Below the pieces are notes generated by a model. The model searched no databases, had not been told where the DNA came from, and saw only the letters and a program-made list of their open reading frames with translations. Below are positions 18,639 to 27,877 of a DNA stretch of 64,000 nt, in pieces; the stretch's first letter is position 1, and every line of letters begins with the position of its first letter. The stretch lies in NCBI GenBank assembly GCA_016744295.1, contig JADGEQ010000030.1, forward strand, positions 27,644-91,643. Direction: 5' to 3'. Source of the DNA: Desulfobacteraceae bacterium (GTDB taxonomy: Bacteria > Desulfobacterota > Desulfobacteria > Desulfobacterales > Desulfobacteraceae). The translations under genes were made by a program, and so were the position numbers.

Positions 18639-19147
18639 TCAAACACCTTCTACATGTATCTTATATCTGGATTAAATCAAATTTGATTCGGCTTTTTTAA
18701 ACGGTTTGTTAAAAGGACCCCGACCCTTTAGATACACCATAGCAGGATCGGTTCTATCACCAGAGGTCGGGGTGGGATGCAGTTCACAGATTGAACAATT
18801 CTGACATGTTCTAAATTCCACTGCGCTGAAGGCTGAAAACTCGCTTCGCTCAAACAGTTCAGCCTTTTAACCGCTCCGTTGCATTAAGAACCTGTACATA
18901 ATTGCAATCAACGATTCTCCCGCACCCACCCCGACCGCTGTGCCAAATTCTAAGCAGTCTGAATAATGTAAAAAGTATACTGTTTGAAATCAAATGAAAT
19001 TTTCTGAAACCACAAGATCTTGTCTTAGGTTTTTGATTCAAAAAGGCCTGGATTTTTAATAATAGTTCTCCCCTTTAAATTCAGCATTTTGGGAGAAGAA
19101 TCGTAGATCTGTCCCGGGCCTGCGGTGGTTCAAATGGCAGGGAGGAA
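18639..19147. other. Gene-free stretch with palindromes
   Basis: About 500 bases without a coding region. It has a perfect 14-bp palindrome AATCAAATTTGATT (18675-18688) soon after the AlaX-like gene, followed by CGGCTTTTTT, which may be a weak terminator. The 180-bp palindromic element is listed separately. A TTCTCCC (19066-19072) and GGGAGAA (19091-19097) pair sits just downstream of the next minus-strand gene. Confidence 0.5.
18761..18940. repeat. Long imperfect palindromic element (MITE- or REP-like candidate)
   Basis: The outer arms 18761-18780 and 18922-18940 pair over 18 of 19 positions with one bulged base; their core is GGTCGGGGTGGG against CCCACCCCGACC. The next inner parts (about 18789-18823 and 18880-18915) are also recognisably complementary. 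The tip is a perfect 9-bp stem AAGGCTGAA (18829-18837) with TTCAGCCTT (18858-18866) around a loop containing CTCGCTTCGCTC. The whole 180 bp therefore folds as one hairpin on either strand. No coding frame is seen. Only one copy is in the window, so repetitive nature is inferred. Confidence 0.6.
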
Positions 19148-19600
19148 TTAAGCCGATTTTGTTTTCTTGTTCATCAGGGACAAGAGTTGGGTCGTCAGCT
19201 CAAGCAGTTGGGTTTCAAGGACCTTACGCTGTTGTTGTGCGGCTTCGGAATTGTCGTTGGCCAGAGCGGCAATTTTTTCTTTGATTTCCTTGATTTTTTC
19301 CTGGAGTTCGATTATCTGCTCATCGATATTGGATTGAGGGCTTTCACTCCCGGACGCTTCTCCTGCCGCCTCTCCAGAGCTGCTCTTTTCTTTTTGCTTC
19401 GCCTCATCCTTTTTGGACGGGTCACCTTCCTTTGCCTGAAGGTCTCTACCCTCTTGGGAAATGTTGACCCTATAGGCCCTCTCTGGACCCGGAGACTCCT
19501 CTGTCCTTACTTGGACATTGATGGCCAGAGAAGATTGCCTCGTGGAAATGGCTGAAGATAAATTTGATACGGATATGGGCTGGTTTTCCGAAATGGTCAT
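19148..19600 (-). CDS. Hypothetical coiled-coil protein
   Basis: A 150-residue protein that I do not recognise with certainty. Residues 1-50 are Ser/Asn-rich, 50-90 a low-complexity Lys/Glu/Ser linker, and 90-140 a strong heptad coiled coil (IDEQIIELQEKIKEIKEKIAAL and on), ending in a basic tail. The coiled coil resembles FlxA-like proteins, but this may be composition only. No signal peptide. The start ATG at 19600 has a weak GGGGGA about 10 bases upstream. It stands alone among non-coding DNA. Confidence 0.55.
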   Translation of the reverse strand: MTISENQPISVSNLSSAISTRQSSLAINVQVRTEESPGPERAYRVNISQEGRDLQAKEGDPSKKDEAKQKEKSSSGEAAGEASGSESPQSNIDEQIIELQEKIKEIKEKIAALANDNSEAAQQQRKVLETQLLELTTQLLSLMNKKTKSA

Positions 19601-19990
19601 GGCAGGTTTCCCCCGTGTTTGATACCCAAACTAAGTGGCCTGTTTTGAATAAACGCCGGACGGAAACGGCGTCATTCTGGTACAGCATAATATCGGCCAA
19701 GGGTCAGAGGGGCTTTAACAAAGAGCGCAATTTTTCCTAAAAAAAGGGTTATTATTGCACGCTGTTTAACAACTTGCCTCCAAAAATATGGATACTTGAG
19801 ATGGAGTAGTTATTAACAGATAATAATATCTGGAAACATTTTAATACATCAAAAGATACCGAGTACTTTCTCTGTAACTGGTCGCTCTCTTAATTTTTTT
19901 TAGACCACAATATCTGGTCTGGTACAATCTTTATTCCGATGGTATGAAAATCAAGATATTGGGAGGCTAACATTCCTAACCGAAAAATAT
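19601..19990. other. Gene-free AT-rich stretch
   Basis: About 390 bases. I see no supported gene, RNA or clear promoter here, only AT-rich DNA. Confidence 0.5.
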
Positions 19991-20564
19991 TTAGGGGTTC
20001 TTGCATTGATTACATGACTTGAATTCGATATCTATTTTTTGGTATGGGACGTCAAAATTTCGGATTGTTTGCATGGGGAGCATTTTGCGGTGTTTGCCCC
20101 TGGTACATGAATAGACTTGACCCATTACCATCGCATTGATGCGGGCAACAGAGAGGATGAGGTAGATAACTTCCAGCCAGTTTGTCAGGAGGCAAAATTC
20201 ACGGCCGGCACACTTTAATTCATAGCTGAATAGCTGGAACCGGCAGACAATGCGCCAAGCCCCAGAAAATCAGGGCCATCCCCCACCAGAAACGCGACAC
20301 ATGATTTTTTCGAATGGTTAGAAAATATATACCCCCGCCAACAGCCAGGAGTCCCAGCAGATAAACAGAAAAAGTGGAACTTGGTTCCATTCGGATGAAG
20401 TTGCGAGAAAAGGCAAAAATTTCGACAAAGGGCATGTGATCGAGCATTTGAACGGGTGTCATGGGCGGATCATAGAGAATAGCATCCATTCTTCCGCAAC
20501 CGGCAACTCCCATAAGAGCAGAGCACAATAGCAATAAGCGGTGTATTCTAACGCCTATACCCAT
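19991..20564 (-). pseudogene. Frame-disrupted membrane lipoprotein gene
   Basis: An intact-looking first part (start 20564) encodes a signal peptide with lipobox VAGC, then a hydrophobic segment, and stops at 20220. A second frame, shifted by one base and open from about 20268 to a stop at 19991, continues with FSYELKCAGREFCLLTNWLEV and another membrane segment. A short piece in the third frame between them reads LSAGSSY. Together they read like one membrane protein of about 190 residues broken by at least two small indels. From memory this arrangement resembles an uncharacterised delta-proteobacterial protein, but the family is not named with confidence. An intact 114-residue lipoprotein is the alternative. 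Confidence 0.5.
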
Positions 20565-20652
20565 AATATTTTGGGATTTTGAGTGAAATTAGAGTTGAAT
20601 TGAGAAGGATTGCTCCTTGGCGTGGTGTCGGCTGGGGTTGGATTCGGTCATT

Positions 20653-20687
20653 AAAAAAGGGGCCTGGAACCAATGGTTCCAGGCCCC
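20653..20687 (-). terminator. Rho-independent terminator of the formate dehydrogenase gene
   Basis: GGGGCCTGGAACC (20659-20671) pairs perfectly with GGTTCCAGGCCCC (20675-20687) with a 3-nt loop. On the minus strand it is followed by T6 (complement of 20653-20658). It lies 21 bases after the fdhA stop. Confidence 0.92.
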
Positions 20688-20708
20688 CGGGGGGATTTTG
20701 GATATGTC

Positions 20709-23477
20709 TCAGGCAGATGCCGGTTCAATATTGATGGCACAAACCTTGAATTCCGGGATTTTGGCCGTGGGATCCAGCTTGCCATTGGTCAGTTCATTGG
20801 CAGCGGCCTTGGCAAAATGGAAGGGGATGAAAATCGTTCCCTCCACAGCCTTTGTGGATACCTTGAGCTTGGCTGTAATTTTACCCCTTCTCGAGGCAAC
20901 ATTCACCATCTCTCCGTTGCCCAGTCCCAGTTTTTTCACATCCGTGTCCGATATCTCCACAAAGCATTCCGGAGACAGCGTATTGAGTCCAGAGGTCCGC
21001 ATGGTCATGGTGCCGGTGTGATAATGGTATAGGACACGGCCGGTGGTGAGGATGAGGGGGTATTTTTCGTCGGTCAGCTCGGCTGGCGGCGTATGTTCAA
21101 TGGCATGGAAAAGCCCTTTGCCTCTTGTGAATTGAGCCGTATGCAGGATGGGTGTGCCTTGGTGCTCTGCATTGGGGCAGGGCCAGTGAATGCCTAATTT
21201 ATCAATTCGTTCCCAGGTGATCCCTTTATAGGAGGGGGTCAGGTTGGCAATTTCTTTGAAAATTTCATGGCTGTTTTCATACACCATTTCATGACCCATC
21301 CGGGTGGCTATTTCACAAATTATTTCCCAGTCCCGGCGAGCTTCTCCCGGTGCTTCCACGGCTTTTCTCACCCGCTGGATCCGCCGTTCGGTATTGGTGA
21401 AGGTGCCGTTTTTTTCTGCAAAGCAGAAGGAGGGCAATACCACATCAGCCATTCTTGTGGTCTCGGTCTCAAAAATATCTTGAACCACCAGAAAATCAAG
21501 ATTGGAAAGGGCTTTCCTGGCATGGTTCAGATCCGGATCTGATATCATGGGGTTTTCGCCAATGATAAACAAGGATTTTAATTCACCTTCATAGGCTTTA
21601 TTGAACATTTCCGTTGCCACAAGTCCCGGAGTGGGGCTCATCCCTGTTACATTCCAGATCTGTTCCAAATTGGTTCTGACTTCGTCATTGTTCACCGGCT
21701 GGTAGGCGGTAAATACATTGGGCAAGCCGCCCATGTCACAAGCCCCCTGGACATTGTTCTGTCCCCTCAGGGGATTAACCCCGCCGCCGGATTTACCCAG
21801 ATGGCCGCAGAGCATGGATAGGTTGGCAAGGGATTTTACATTGTCAGTTCCGCAGGTGTGCTGGGTAATTCCCATACAATAGAGGATGGTGGCAACAGGG
21901 GCGTTGGCAAATTCTCTGGCCACTTCAATTAGATCTTCTTGTTTAATACCGGTGATACTTTCAACATAGGCGGGGGTGTATTTTTCAACAATCTCTTTCA
22001 GAGCCGCAAAGTTCTCGGTTCTCTTTTCGATGAATGCTTTGTCATGGAGATCTTCTCGGATGATTACATGCATCAACCCGTTGATCCAGGCAATGTCAGT
22101 GCCGGGGAATGGCCTGAGCCAGTTGTTGGCATGATCTGCAAGCTTGACCCGCCTGGGGTCGATGAGATAGAGTTTCTTGCCTTTCAGGGTTGCTCGTTTG
22201 ACAAAACTGGACAATACCGGATGGTTTTCCGTGGTATTGGATCCGGTGACAAGAATCATGTCGCTTGTTTCAATATCAGCGATGGTGTTTGTCATGGCAC
22301 CGCTTCCAAATGCTGCAGCCAGACCGGCTACGGTGGAGCTATGTCAGAGTCGGGCACAATGGTCTATATTGTTTGTTTTTAATACAGCCCGGGTAAATTT
22401 TTGTGCAATAAAATTGTCTTCATTGGTTACCCTGGCAGAGGTGAGTACCCCAAGCGCATCGGCTCCGGCCTTATCTTTAATGGCGGTAAATTTTTGTGCA
22501 ACAAGTTCTAAGGCTTCATCCCAGGATGCTTCCACCTGTTTGCCGTCTTTTTTAATCCTAGGCATGGTAAGGCGGTCCTTGGCGTTGACAAAATCAAATC
22601 CAAACCGTCCTTTGACGCAGAGGCTTCCATTGTTGGGGGGTAGATCAACATCTGCCCCGTCAATTTTTACGATCTGGTTATCCTGGACAAAGAGATCCAT
22701 CTGACAGCCTACGCCGCAAAAAGAGCAGGTGGTCCTGACGGTGTGGGTATCCTTAAACCGGTCATCCCGGAATGCCTTGTCTGGAATCAATGCGCCCACC
22801 GGGCATGCCTGGAGGCATTCACCGCAGAAAACACAATCTGAATCTTTAAGGGTTGCGTCATCTTTGGCGATGATTTTAAGGCTTTTATCTGAATATCCGA
22901 ACTCAATGGCATTGTTTACCTGGATTTCACGGCAAGCTTTTACACACCGGCCGCAAAGGATACATCTGGAAAAATCCCTTATAATAAACGGGTTGGCCCT
23001 TTCTGTCTCATATTGGCACCCATTCAGGGGTAACCCCTTTGTTTTGACCTGATATCGATAGGCAAGATCCTGGAGTTCACAATCTCCCCAAACAGGACAA
23101 AGATCATTTTTGCCGTCATCTTTTAATACACCCAGTTGAAAAGAGGTCCAGTCATCGGTGTCAAAATCGCGAATGGCGCAATTGTGGTTTCCAGATGCCA
23201 GCATGCGGCTGATGTTTTCTTTTCGGGCTGTTACAACTCTTGGGGATTCGGAAAAAATGACCATGTCGGTGCCGGCTTTGGTGGCACAAGACTCCACAAG
23301 ATCTGGTTTGCCTTTTATCTCAACAAGGCAAATTTTACAGGAATTGGTTGGGATGGTGTTTTTCAAATGGCAGAGGGTGGGAATATCGATCTTATTCCGT
23401 TGGGCAACCTCAAGAATTGTTTCACCAGGTTCAAAGGCCAGTATACGTTCATTTATTGTTATAATATTCTTTTCCAT
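20709..23477 (-). CDS. fdhA: Selenocysteine-containing formate dehydrogenase, alpha subunit with NuoG-like N-terminus
   Basis: Molybdopterin (Mo or W) oxidoreductase for formate/CO2, about 922 residues, read through an in-frame UGA at 22344-22346 as selenocysteine 378 (context HCARL-U-HSSTVAGL, the family active-site motif). N-terminal layout: [2Fe-2S] domain with Cys36, Cys47, Cys50 and Cys64; a His-Cys3 type segment; two [4Fe-4S] motifs (CILCGRCVKAC and CVFCGECLQAC); then the MopB [4Fe-4S] motif CSFCGVGC and the catalytic domain with C-terminal molybdopterin dinucleotide-binding domain. No signal peptide, so it is cytoplasmic. The NuoG-like front suggests a diaphorase or ferredoxin partner. 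It is divergent from the RnfB/GltD fusion gene. Automated calling would split it into two genes of 377 and 528 residues. Confidence 0.95.
22311..22346 (-). promoter_or_regulatory. Bacterial SECIS element in fdhA
   Basis: After the UGA (22346-22344) and 12 bases comes a stem GUAGCC (22331-22326) pairing with GGCUGC (22320-22315), including one G-U. It encloses the apical loop GGUCU (22325-22321). The same loop sequence tops the E. coli fdhF SECIS hairpin. This supports recoding of the UGA by SelB. Confidence 0.88.
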
Positions 23478-23692
23478 GATTTCTTCCTGGGATATTATTT
23501 TATAACATTTTCACTCGTTTGCACCGGACAACGGTAAATAACTACCGTATCAACTGCTTATTGTCAATGTGACAGATAAAATAAATTTTATTGATATTGT
23601 TGACTTTTTATTTTGCTGGAGGGTATACAGTAGTGGATAATTTATGGGTAAAAATAAGTAATTAAAATTTGCATGCCATAAAGGATATATAA
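23478..23692. promoter_or_regulatory. Divergent control region, fdhA / RnfB-GltD fusion
   Basis: A 215-base region. For the plus-strand gene there is TTGACT (23600-23605), an 18-base spacer and TATACA (23624-23629), a plausible sigma-70 promoter. Two dyads lie towards fdhA: ACGGTA (23531-23536) with TACCGT (23543-23548), and TGTCA (23562-23566) with TGACA (23570-23574). They are candidate operators shared by both genes; the regulator is unknown. Confidence 0.5.
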
Positions 23693-25765
23693 ATGTTTCA
23701 GTCGATATTGATGATGGGCGGATTGGGAATTGCTATCGGTACAGTTCTGGTGATTGCATCAAAGGCGTTTTATGTGTATGAGGATCCAAAGGTGGTTGCA
23801 ATTGATGATGTGCTTCCCGGCGCCAATTGCGGGGGGTGTGGATTTCCCGGTTGTAATGCCAACGCCCAGGCCGTTGTGGATGGATTGTCAGATGTGAATT
23901 CCTGTGTTGCGGCGGGTGAGGATGTGGCCATGGCCATTGCACAAATCATGGGTGTTTCAGTATCTGACAAAGAACCTGAGTTTGCAGGGGCTGGATGCTA
24001 TTATGGTAATGCCGATGCAGATTTAAATTATATCTATCGTGGCGTCCGGGATTGCCGGGCTGCGACCATGCTTCTGGGCGGAATGAAGGTTTGCAGAATA
24101 GGATGTCTGGGACTTGGCACCTGTGTGACGGCCTGTCAGTTTGGTGCCCTTTCCATAGGAGATGACGGACTTCCCAAGGTGGACCAGGAAAAGTGTACCG
24201 GTTGCGGTGCCTGTGAAAAAATATGTCCGAAACATATTATCCGGCTCACATCTGTGACCCGGAGAATCATACGTGAGTATACAAAGGATGACTGTGTTAC
24301 TCCCTGCCAGCGGGCATGCCCCTCCGGGATCAATGTTAAAGAGTATATCCGTTTGATACAGGAGGGGGATTTCCACGGCTCCCTCCAGGTAATCAAAGAA
24401 AGAATGCCGTTTCCAACGGTTATTTCCAGAATTTGTCCTGCCCTGTGTGAGACCAATTGCCGCAGGCTTCTCCAGGATGAATCCGTGGCCATTAATAATT
24501 TGAAACGGTTTGTGTGTGATTATGAGATGAATCAGGATAAGCGGATTCAGCCATACATGGCACCGGCTTCGGGTAAAAAAATTGCCGTGATCGGCGGCGG
24601 GGTTGAGGGGTTGTCTGCTGCCTATTTCAGTGCCAGGCTGGGCCATGATCCCACGGTTTTTGAGGTAAGCGATCGTCTGGGGGGTATCCTTAGGGTAGCC
24701 ATTGCAAGGGAACGTCTGACCATGGATGTTTTGGACTGGGACATCCAGGGGATTATCGACATGGGTGTTCAAATGAAAACCGGTCAGGAAGCTGGGAAGG
24801 ATTTTACCATACCTGAGTTGCTTGGCCGTGGGTTTGATGCGGTGTTCACCGCAACTGGAGGCTGGGATTCCCGGCTTGCCAGGGGGGGGGTGAATTGTGT
24901 TGCCACTGTATTTCCAGGGGCCTATCTGCTGATTGATCTGCTGCGAAGCGAGTTGGATGATAACATTGCAGTGGATTGTAAAAAAAGCGTGGTCATCGCA
25001 GGGGGGGGCACCCAGCTGCCCCATGCCGTGAAAATCCTTAAAGCAAATGGTGCAAACAACATCAGTGTTGTTTCTCGAAAAACAGCAGAGGAGAGTCCCT
25101 TTGGCCAGGAGGGAATTGAGAAACTTATCCAGGAAGGGGTGACCTTTCATTACAATACGGGTATCACCCGGGTGATGGGTAGGGATCAGGTGCTGACCTG
25201 TGTTGAGTGTATGGATCTCGGCACGGGGGTGAAACAGGCTTTTGATACAGATATGCTGATCATTGGCTCGGGACGATTTCCGGAATTGGTGTTTATCCCT
25301 TCGAAAATCGAATCCCTGGAAGAGGAACCCCTGGAAGCCGTTGTAATAGAAAATGGCGAGCAGCCTGAAACCACATTGGAATGGGAAGGCGTTGAATTGC
25401 AGAAAAAACCAGATGCGAACCGGGAGCATGGGTTGTTGTCAAAACAGGATGTAATTTCAGAGTACGCTTCTGCCGTTGCTGCCATCAATGGCGGCCGGCA
25501 GGCCGCAACAGCCATTCATCATCTGGTATATGGCATCGAATTTCAGAACCCGGCCACAATGATAACAAAATCCTCGGTTTTTCAAGATGTTCGTTTACTG
25601 AACCACGTGCCGGCATCCCCCCGAAATATTCTTGAAGTAGCAGTTTCCAGAGAGGACAGAAAAGATAAATTTTCCACGGGTTTTTCATCGAGTGTTGCCC
25701 ATGAGGAGGCTGACAGATGCCTCCAATGCGGGCTTATCTGTTATGAAAAACCCGGGTTGTCTTGA
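23693..25765 (+). CDS. RnfB-like ferredoxin domain fused to GltD-like flavoprotein
   Basis: A 690-residue redox protein. Residues 5-27 form a membrane anchor. About 38-72 is the RnfB-type [4Fe-4S] motif with Cys46, Cys49, Cys54 and Cys71. About 121-180 carries further Cys clusters including CTGCGACEKICP. About 200-275 is the GltD-type N-terminal Fe-S domain (CVTPCQRACPSG, ICPALCETNCRR). An FAD site KIAVIGGGVEGLSAAYFS starts near 296, and a second nucleotide fold VVIAGGGTQLPHA near 433 is atypical for NAD(P). The C-terminus has CLQCG. This looks like electron transfer between ferredoxin, flavin and perhaps pyridine nucleotide at the membrane. Its position opposite fdhA suggests it serves formate metabolism, which is an inference. 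No rnfACDGE genes are nearby. Confidence 0.85.
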   Translation: MFQSILMMGGLGIAIGTVLVIASKAFYVYEDPKVVAIDDVLPGANCGGCGFPGCNANAQAVVDGLSDVNSCVAAGEDVAMAIAQIMGVSVSDKEPEFAGAGCYYGNADADLNYIYRGVRDCRAATMLLGGMKVCRIGCLGLGTCVTACQFGALSIGDDGLPKVDQEKCTGCGACEKICPKHIIRLTSVTRRIIREYTKDDCVTPCQRACPSGINVKEYIRLIQEGDFHGSLQVIKERMPFPTVISRICPALCETNCRRLLQDESVAINNLKRFVCDYEMNQDKRIQPYMAPASGKKIAVIGGGVEGLSAAYFSARLGHDPTVFEVSDRLGGILRVAIARERLTMDVLDWDIQGIIDMGVQMKTGQEAGKDFTIPELLGRGFDAVFTATGGWDSRLARGGVNCVATVFPGAYLLIDLLRSELDDNIAVDCKKSVVIAGGGTQLPHAVKILKANGANNISVVSRKTAEESPFGQEGIEKLIQEGVTFHYNTGITRVMGRDQVLTCVECMDLGTGVKQAFDTDMLIIGSGRFPELVFIPSKIESLEEEPLEAVVIENGEQPETTLEWEGVELQKKPDANREHGLLSKQDVISEYASAVAAINGGRQAATAIHHLVYGIEFQNPATMITKSSVFQDVRLLNHVPASPRNILEVAVSREDRKDKFSTGFSSSVAHEEADRCLQCGLICYEKPGLS

Positions 25766-25812
25766 AGGGTGAAAGGCGGTCTTGCAGATAACATTTATTG
25801 TTGGAAAAATAT

Positions 25813-27786
25813 ATGAGACCAGAACAGATACTAGTTGTTGATGATGAGAAAAGGATTGTTGAGAACATTGCCCACTGCTTGAAGAGGGAAGGCTTTCAAG
25901 TAACGGGTGCCCATGATGGCAATGAAGTTGTTGCATTGTTTGAGCGCCAGCGGTTTGACCTGGTTTTGCTGGATATCAGCATGCCCGGCATGAACGGGTA
26001 TGAGGTAATGGAACATATTTTTGGTCTGGATGGTGATGTTCTTATTATCATCATGACCGGATTTGCATCGGTTGAATCTGCTGTAAAAGCCCTGAAAAAA
26101 GGGGCCTGGGATTATCTGAAAAAACCCTTTGAATATACCGATCTGATAAAAACCGTTAAAAATGCCCTTGCCCAGAGCAATCTGTTGGCAGACAAAAAAG
26201 CGGTATCAGCCCGCCTTGAAGCATCGGAAAGACAATATAAATATATGGTGGACAACTCTCCTGATCTTATCTTCACCCTGGATACAAACGGATGTTTTAC
26301 CTTTGTGAATGACCAGTTTGAAAAATTGCTCGGGTTTTCACGAAACCTGTTGGTTGGAAGTCAGTTTGAAGATCTGGTTCACAAGGGAGACAGGGGGAGG
26401 GTAAAGGAACTGGTCACCTCCGGGACCTTTAGCCCCGAGGGAGCTGATGGTCATGAATTGAATTTTAGGTTTAAGAGGGCCAACCAAAATATATCCCATT
26501 ATGATCCCCACAGCGCCTTTGCCTTCATGGAATTAAAGGCTTCTCCCATTTATTTGCCGGCCAGCAATAACAGAAAAGAACGAAAAGGGGTATATGCCGT
26601 TGCCAGGGATGTCACCGAACGGGTGAACCTTGAGGCTCAGTTGCGCCAGGCACAGAAGATGGAGGCCATTGGAACCCTTGCCGGCGGAATTGCCCATGAT
26701 TTCAACAATATTCTCATGGGGATCCAGGGATATGCCTCCCTTGTCAAAAGTGGGTTTGACAAAAATAGTGAAGAGTTTAAGCGGCTTGCAAATATTGATG
26801 AATATGTTTCAAACGGTGCTGAAATGGCCCGGCACCTGCTCGGCTTTGCCCAGAAAACCTGCAATGAAACCCATAGAATCAATCTGAATTATCTGTTAAA
26901 AATGTCTGCCCAAATGTTTGGCCGGACCAAAAAAGATATTATTATTCACCAGCATTTGGAGAAGAAACTCTGGGGTACTGTTGTGGATGAAGGGCAGATC
27001 AAGCAGGTTTTGATGAATCTTTTTGTGAATGCCTGGCAGGCCATGTCCAATGGCGGTAAAATTACCATTACATCAGAAAATATTCTGATTGATGAATCCA
27101 GGGTAGATGAATTTGGGTTTGAGTCGGCCGGTGCATTTGTAAAAGTAAGTGTGACCGATACTGGTGTCGGCATGGATAAGGATACCATGTCCAGAATTTT
27201 TGATCCGTTTTTCACCACAAAGGAAAGGGGACAGGGAACAGGATTGGGCCTTGCAACCGCCTACGGCATTATTAACAGTCATAAAGGCGCTTTTAAGGTA
27301 GACAGTACCCCGGGCAGGGGCAGTTCCTTCATGTTTTTTCTGCCGGCTGAGGATGCCAGGGTTGAGCCTGTCCCTGATGTTCAAGCGGATGATGAAATTA
27401 TCAATGGAAAGGGTAAGGTTCTATTGGTGGATGATGAAAAAGGGGTGATTGAGGTCTGTTTTGAGATGCTTGAAGCCCTCGGATACGAGGTTGAGGTCGC
27501 ATCCAGCGGCATGGAAGCCATCAAGATATTGGATAAAGATGAGGGCTCAATTGATCTTGTCATTCTGGACATGGTCATGCCCGGGATGAACGGACTTGAA
27601 ACCTATGAGGTGATCCGGAGAATCCGGCCTGATACCCGGGTGTTGGTTTCCTCTGGATACAGCAGAGAAGATGAACTCAAAGGGATGATGGATAAGGGGT
27701 GCAATGATTTTATTCTTAAACCCTTTGATGTTGCCATGCTGTCTGAAAAGTTAAAAACTGTGTTCAAACCCACGGAAAAGGCCTGA
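25813..27786 (+). CDS. Hybrid sensor histidine kinase (REC-PAS-HisKA-HATPase-REC)
   Basis: Cytoplasmic two-component protein of about 657 residues with no membrane segments. Order: N-terminal receiver (ILVVDDEKR, phospho-Asp in VLLDISMPGMNG), PAS (about 135-265), HisKA with GTLAGGIAHDFNNIL (His box), HATPase (NAWQAMSNGGK, DTGVGMDKDT, GQGTGLGLATAYG) and a second receiver (VLLVDDEKG, LVILDMVMPGMNG). The ATG at 25813 has a weak GGA ahead; a TTG at 25798 is possible but has no ribosome site. It follows the RnfB/GltD fusion gene by 47 bases on the same strand, so co-transcription is likely, and it may sense redox state. Signal and target are unknown. Confidence 0.9.
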   Translation: MRPEQILVVDDEKRIVENIAHCLKREGFQVTGAHDGNEVVALFERQRFDLVLLDISMPGMNGYEVMEHIFGLDGDVLIIIMTGFASVESAVKALKKGAWDYLKKPFEYTDLIKTVKNALAQSNLLADKKAVSARLEASERQYKYMVDNSPDLIFTLDTNGCFTFVNDQFEKLLGFSRNLLVGSQFEDLVHKGDRGRVKELVTSGTFSPEGADGHELNFRFKRANQNISHYDPHSAFAFMELKASPIYLPASNNRKERKGVYAVARDVTERVNLEAQLRQAQKMEAIGTLAGGIAHDFNNILMGIQGYASLVKSGFDKNSEEFKRLANIDEYVSNGAEMARHLLGFAQKTCNETHRINLNYLLKMSAQMFGRTKKDIIIHQHLEKKLWGTVVDEGQIKQVLMNLFVNAWQAMSNGGKITITSENILIDESRVDEFGFESAGAFVKVSVTDTGVGMDKDTMSRIFDPFFTTKERGQGTGLGLATAYGIINSHKGAFKVDSTPGRGSSFMFFLPAEDARVEPVPDVQADDEIINGKGKVLLVDDEKGVIEVCFEMLEALGYEVEVASSGMEAIKILDKDEGSIDLVILDMVMPGMNGLETYEVIRRIRPDTRVLVSSGYSREDELKGMMDKGCNDFILKPFDVAMLSEKLKTVFKPTEKA

Positions 27787-27812
27787 TCGAATCAGATAAA
27801 ACAAAAAAAAAT

Positions 27813-27852
27813 AAAAAGGGGGCCTGGAAAAATTTTCCAGACCCCCTTTTTT
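27813..27852. terminator. Bidirectional terminator between hybrid kinase and ppaC
   Basis: AAAAAGGGGG, one unpaired base and CTGGAAAA pair with TTTTCCAG, one base and CCCCC followed by a T run. A-rich and T-rich ends on both sides allow use by the plus-strand kinase and the converging minus-strand ppaC. Confidence 0.88.
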
Positions 27853-27877
27853 GATTCACTTATCTTCTATAAATCGT

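Noticed and set aside
22344..22346. Stop codon within the formate dehydrogenase as a sign of a pseudogene or two separate genes
   Set aside because: It is UGA at the conserved active-site position, both sides stay in frame, and a SECIS-like hairpin with GGUCU loop follows. Selenocysteine explains it better.
24023..25429. Long open frame opposite the RnfB/GltD fusion
   Set aside because: Antisense shadow of a well-supported gene with complete cofactor motifs; no recognisable domain.
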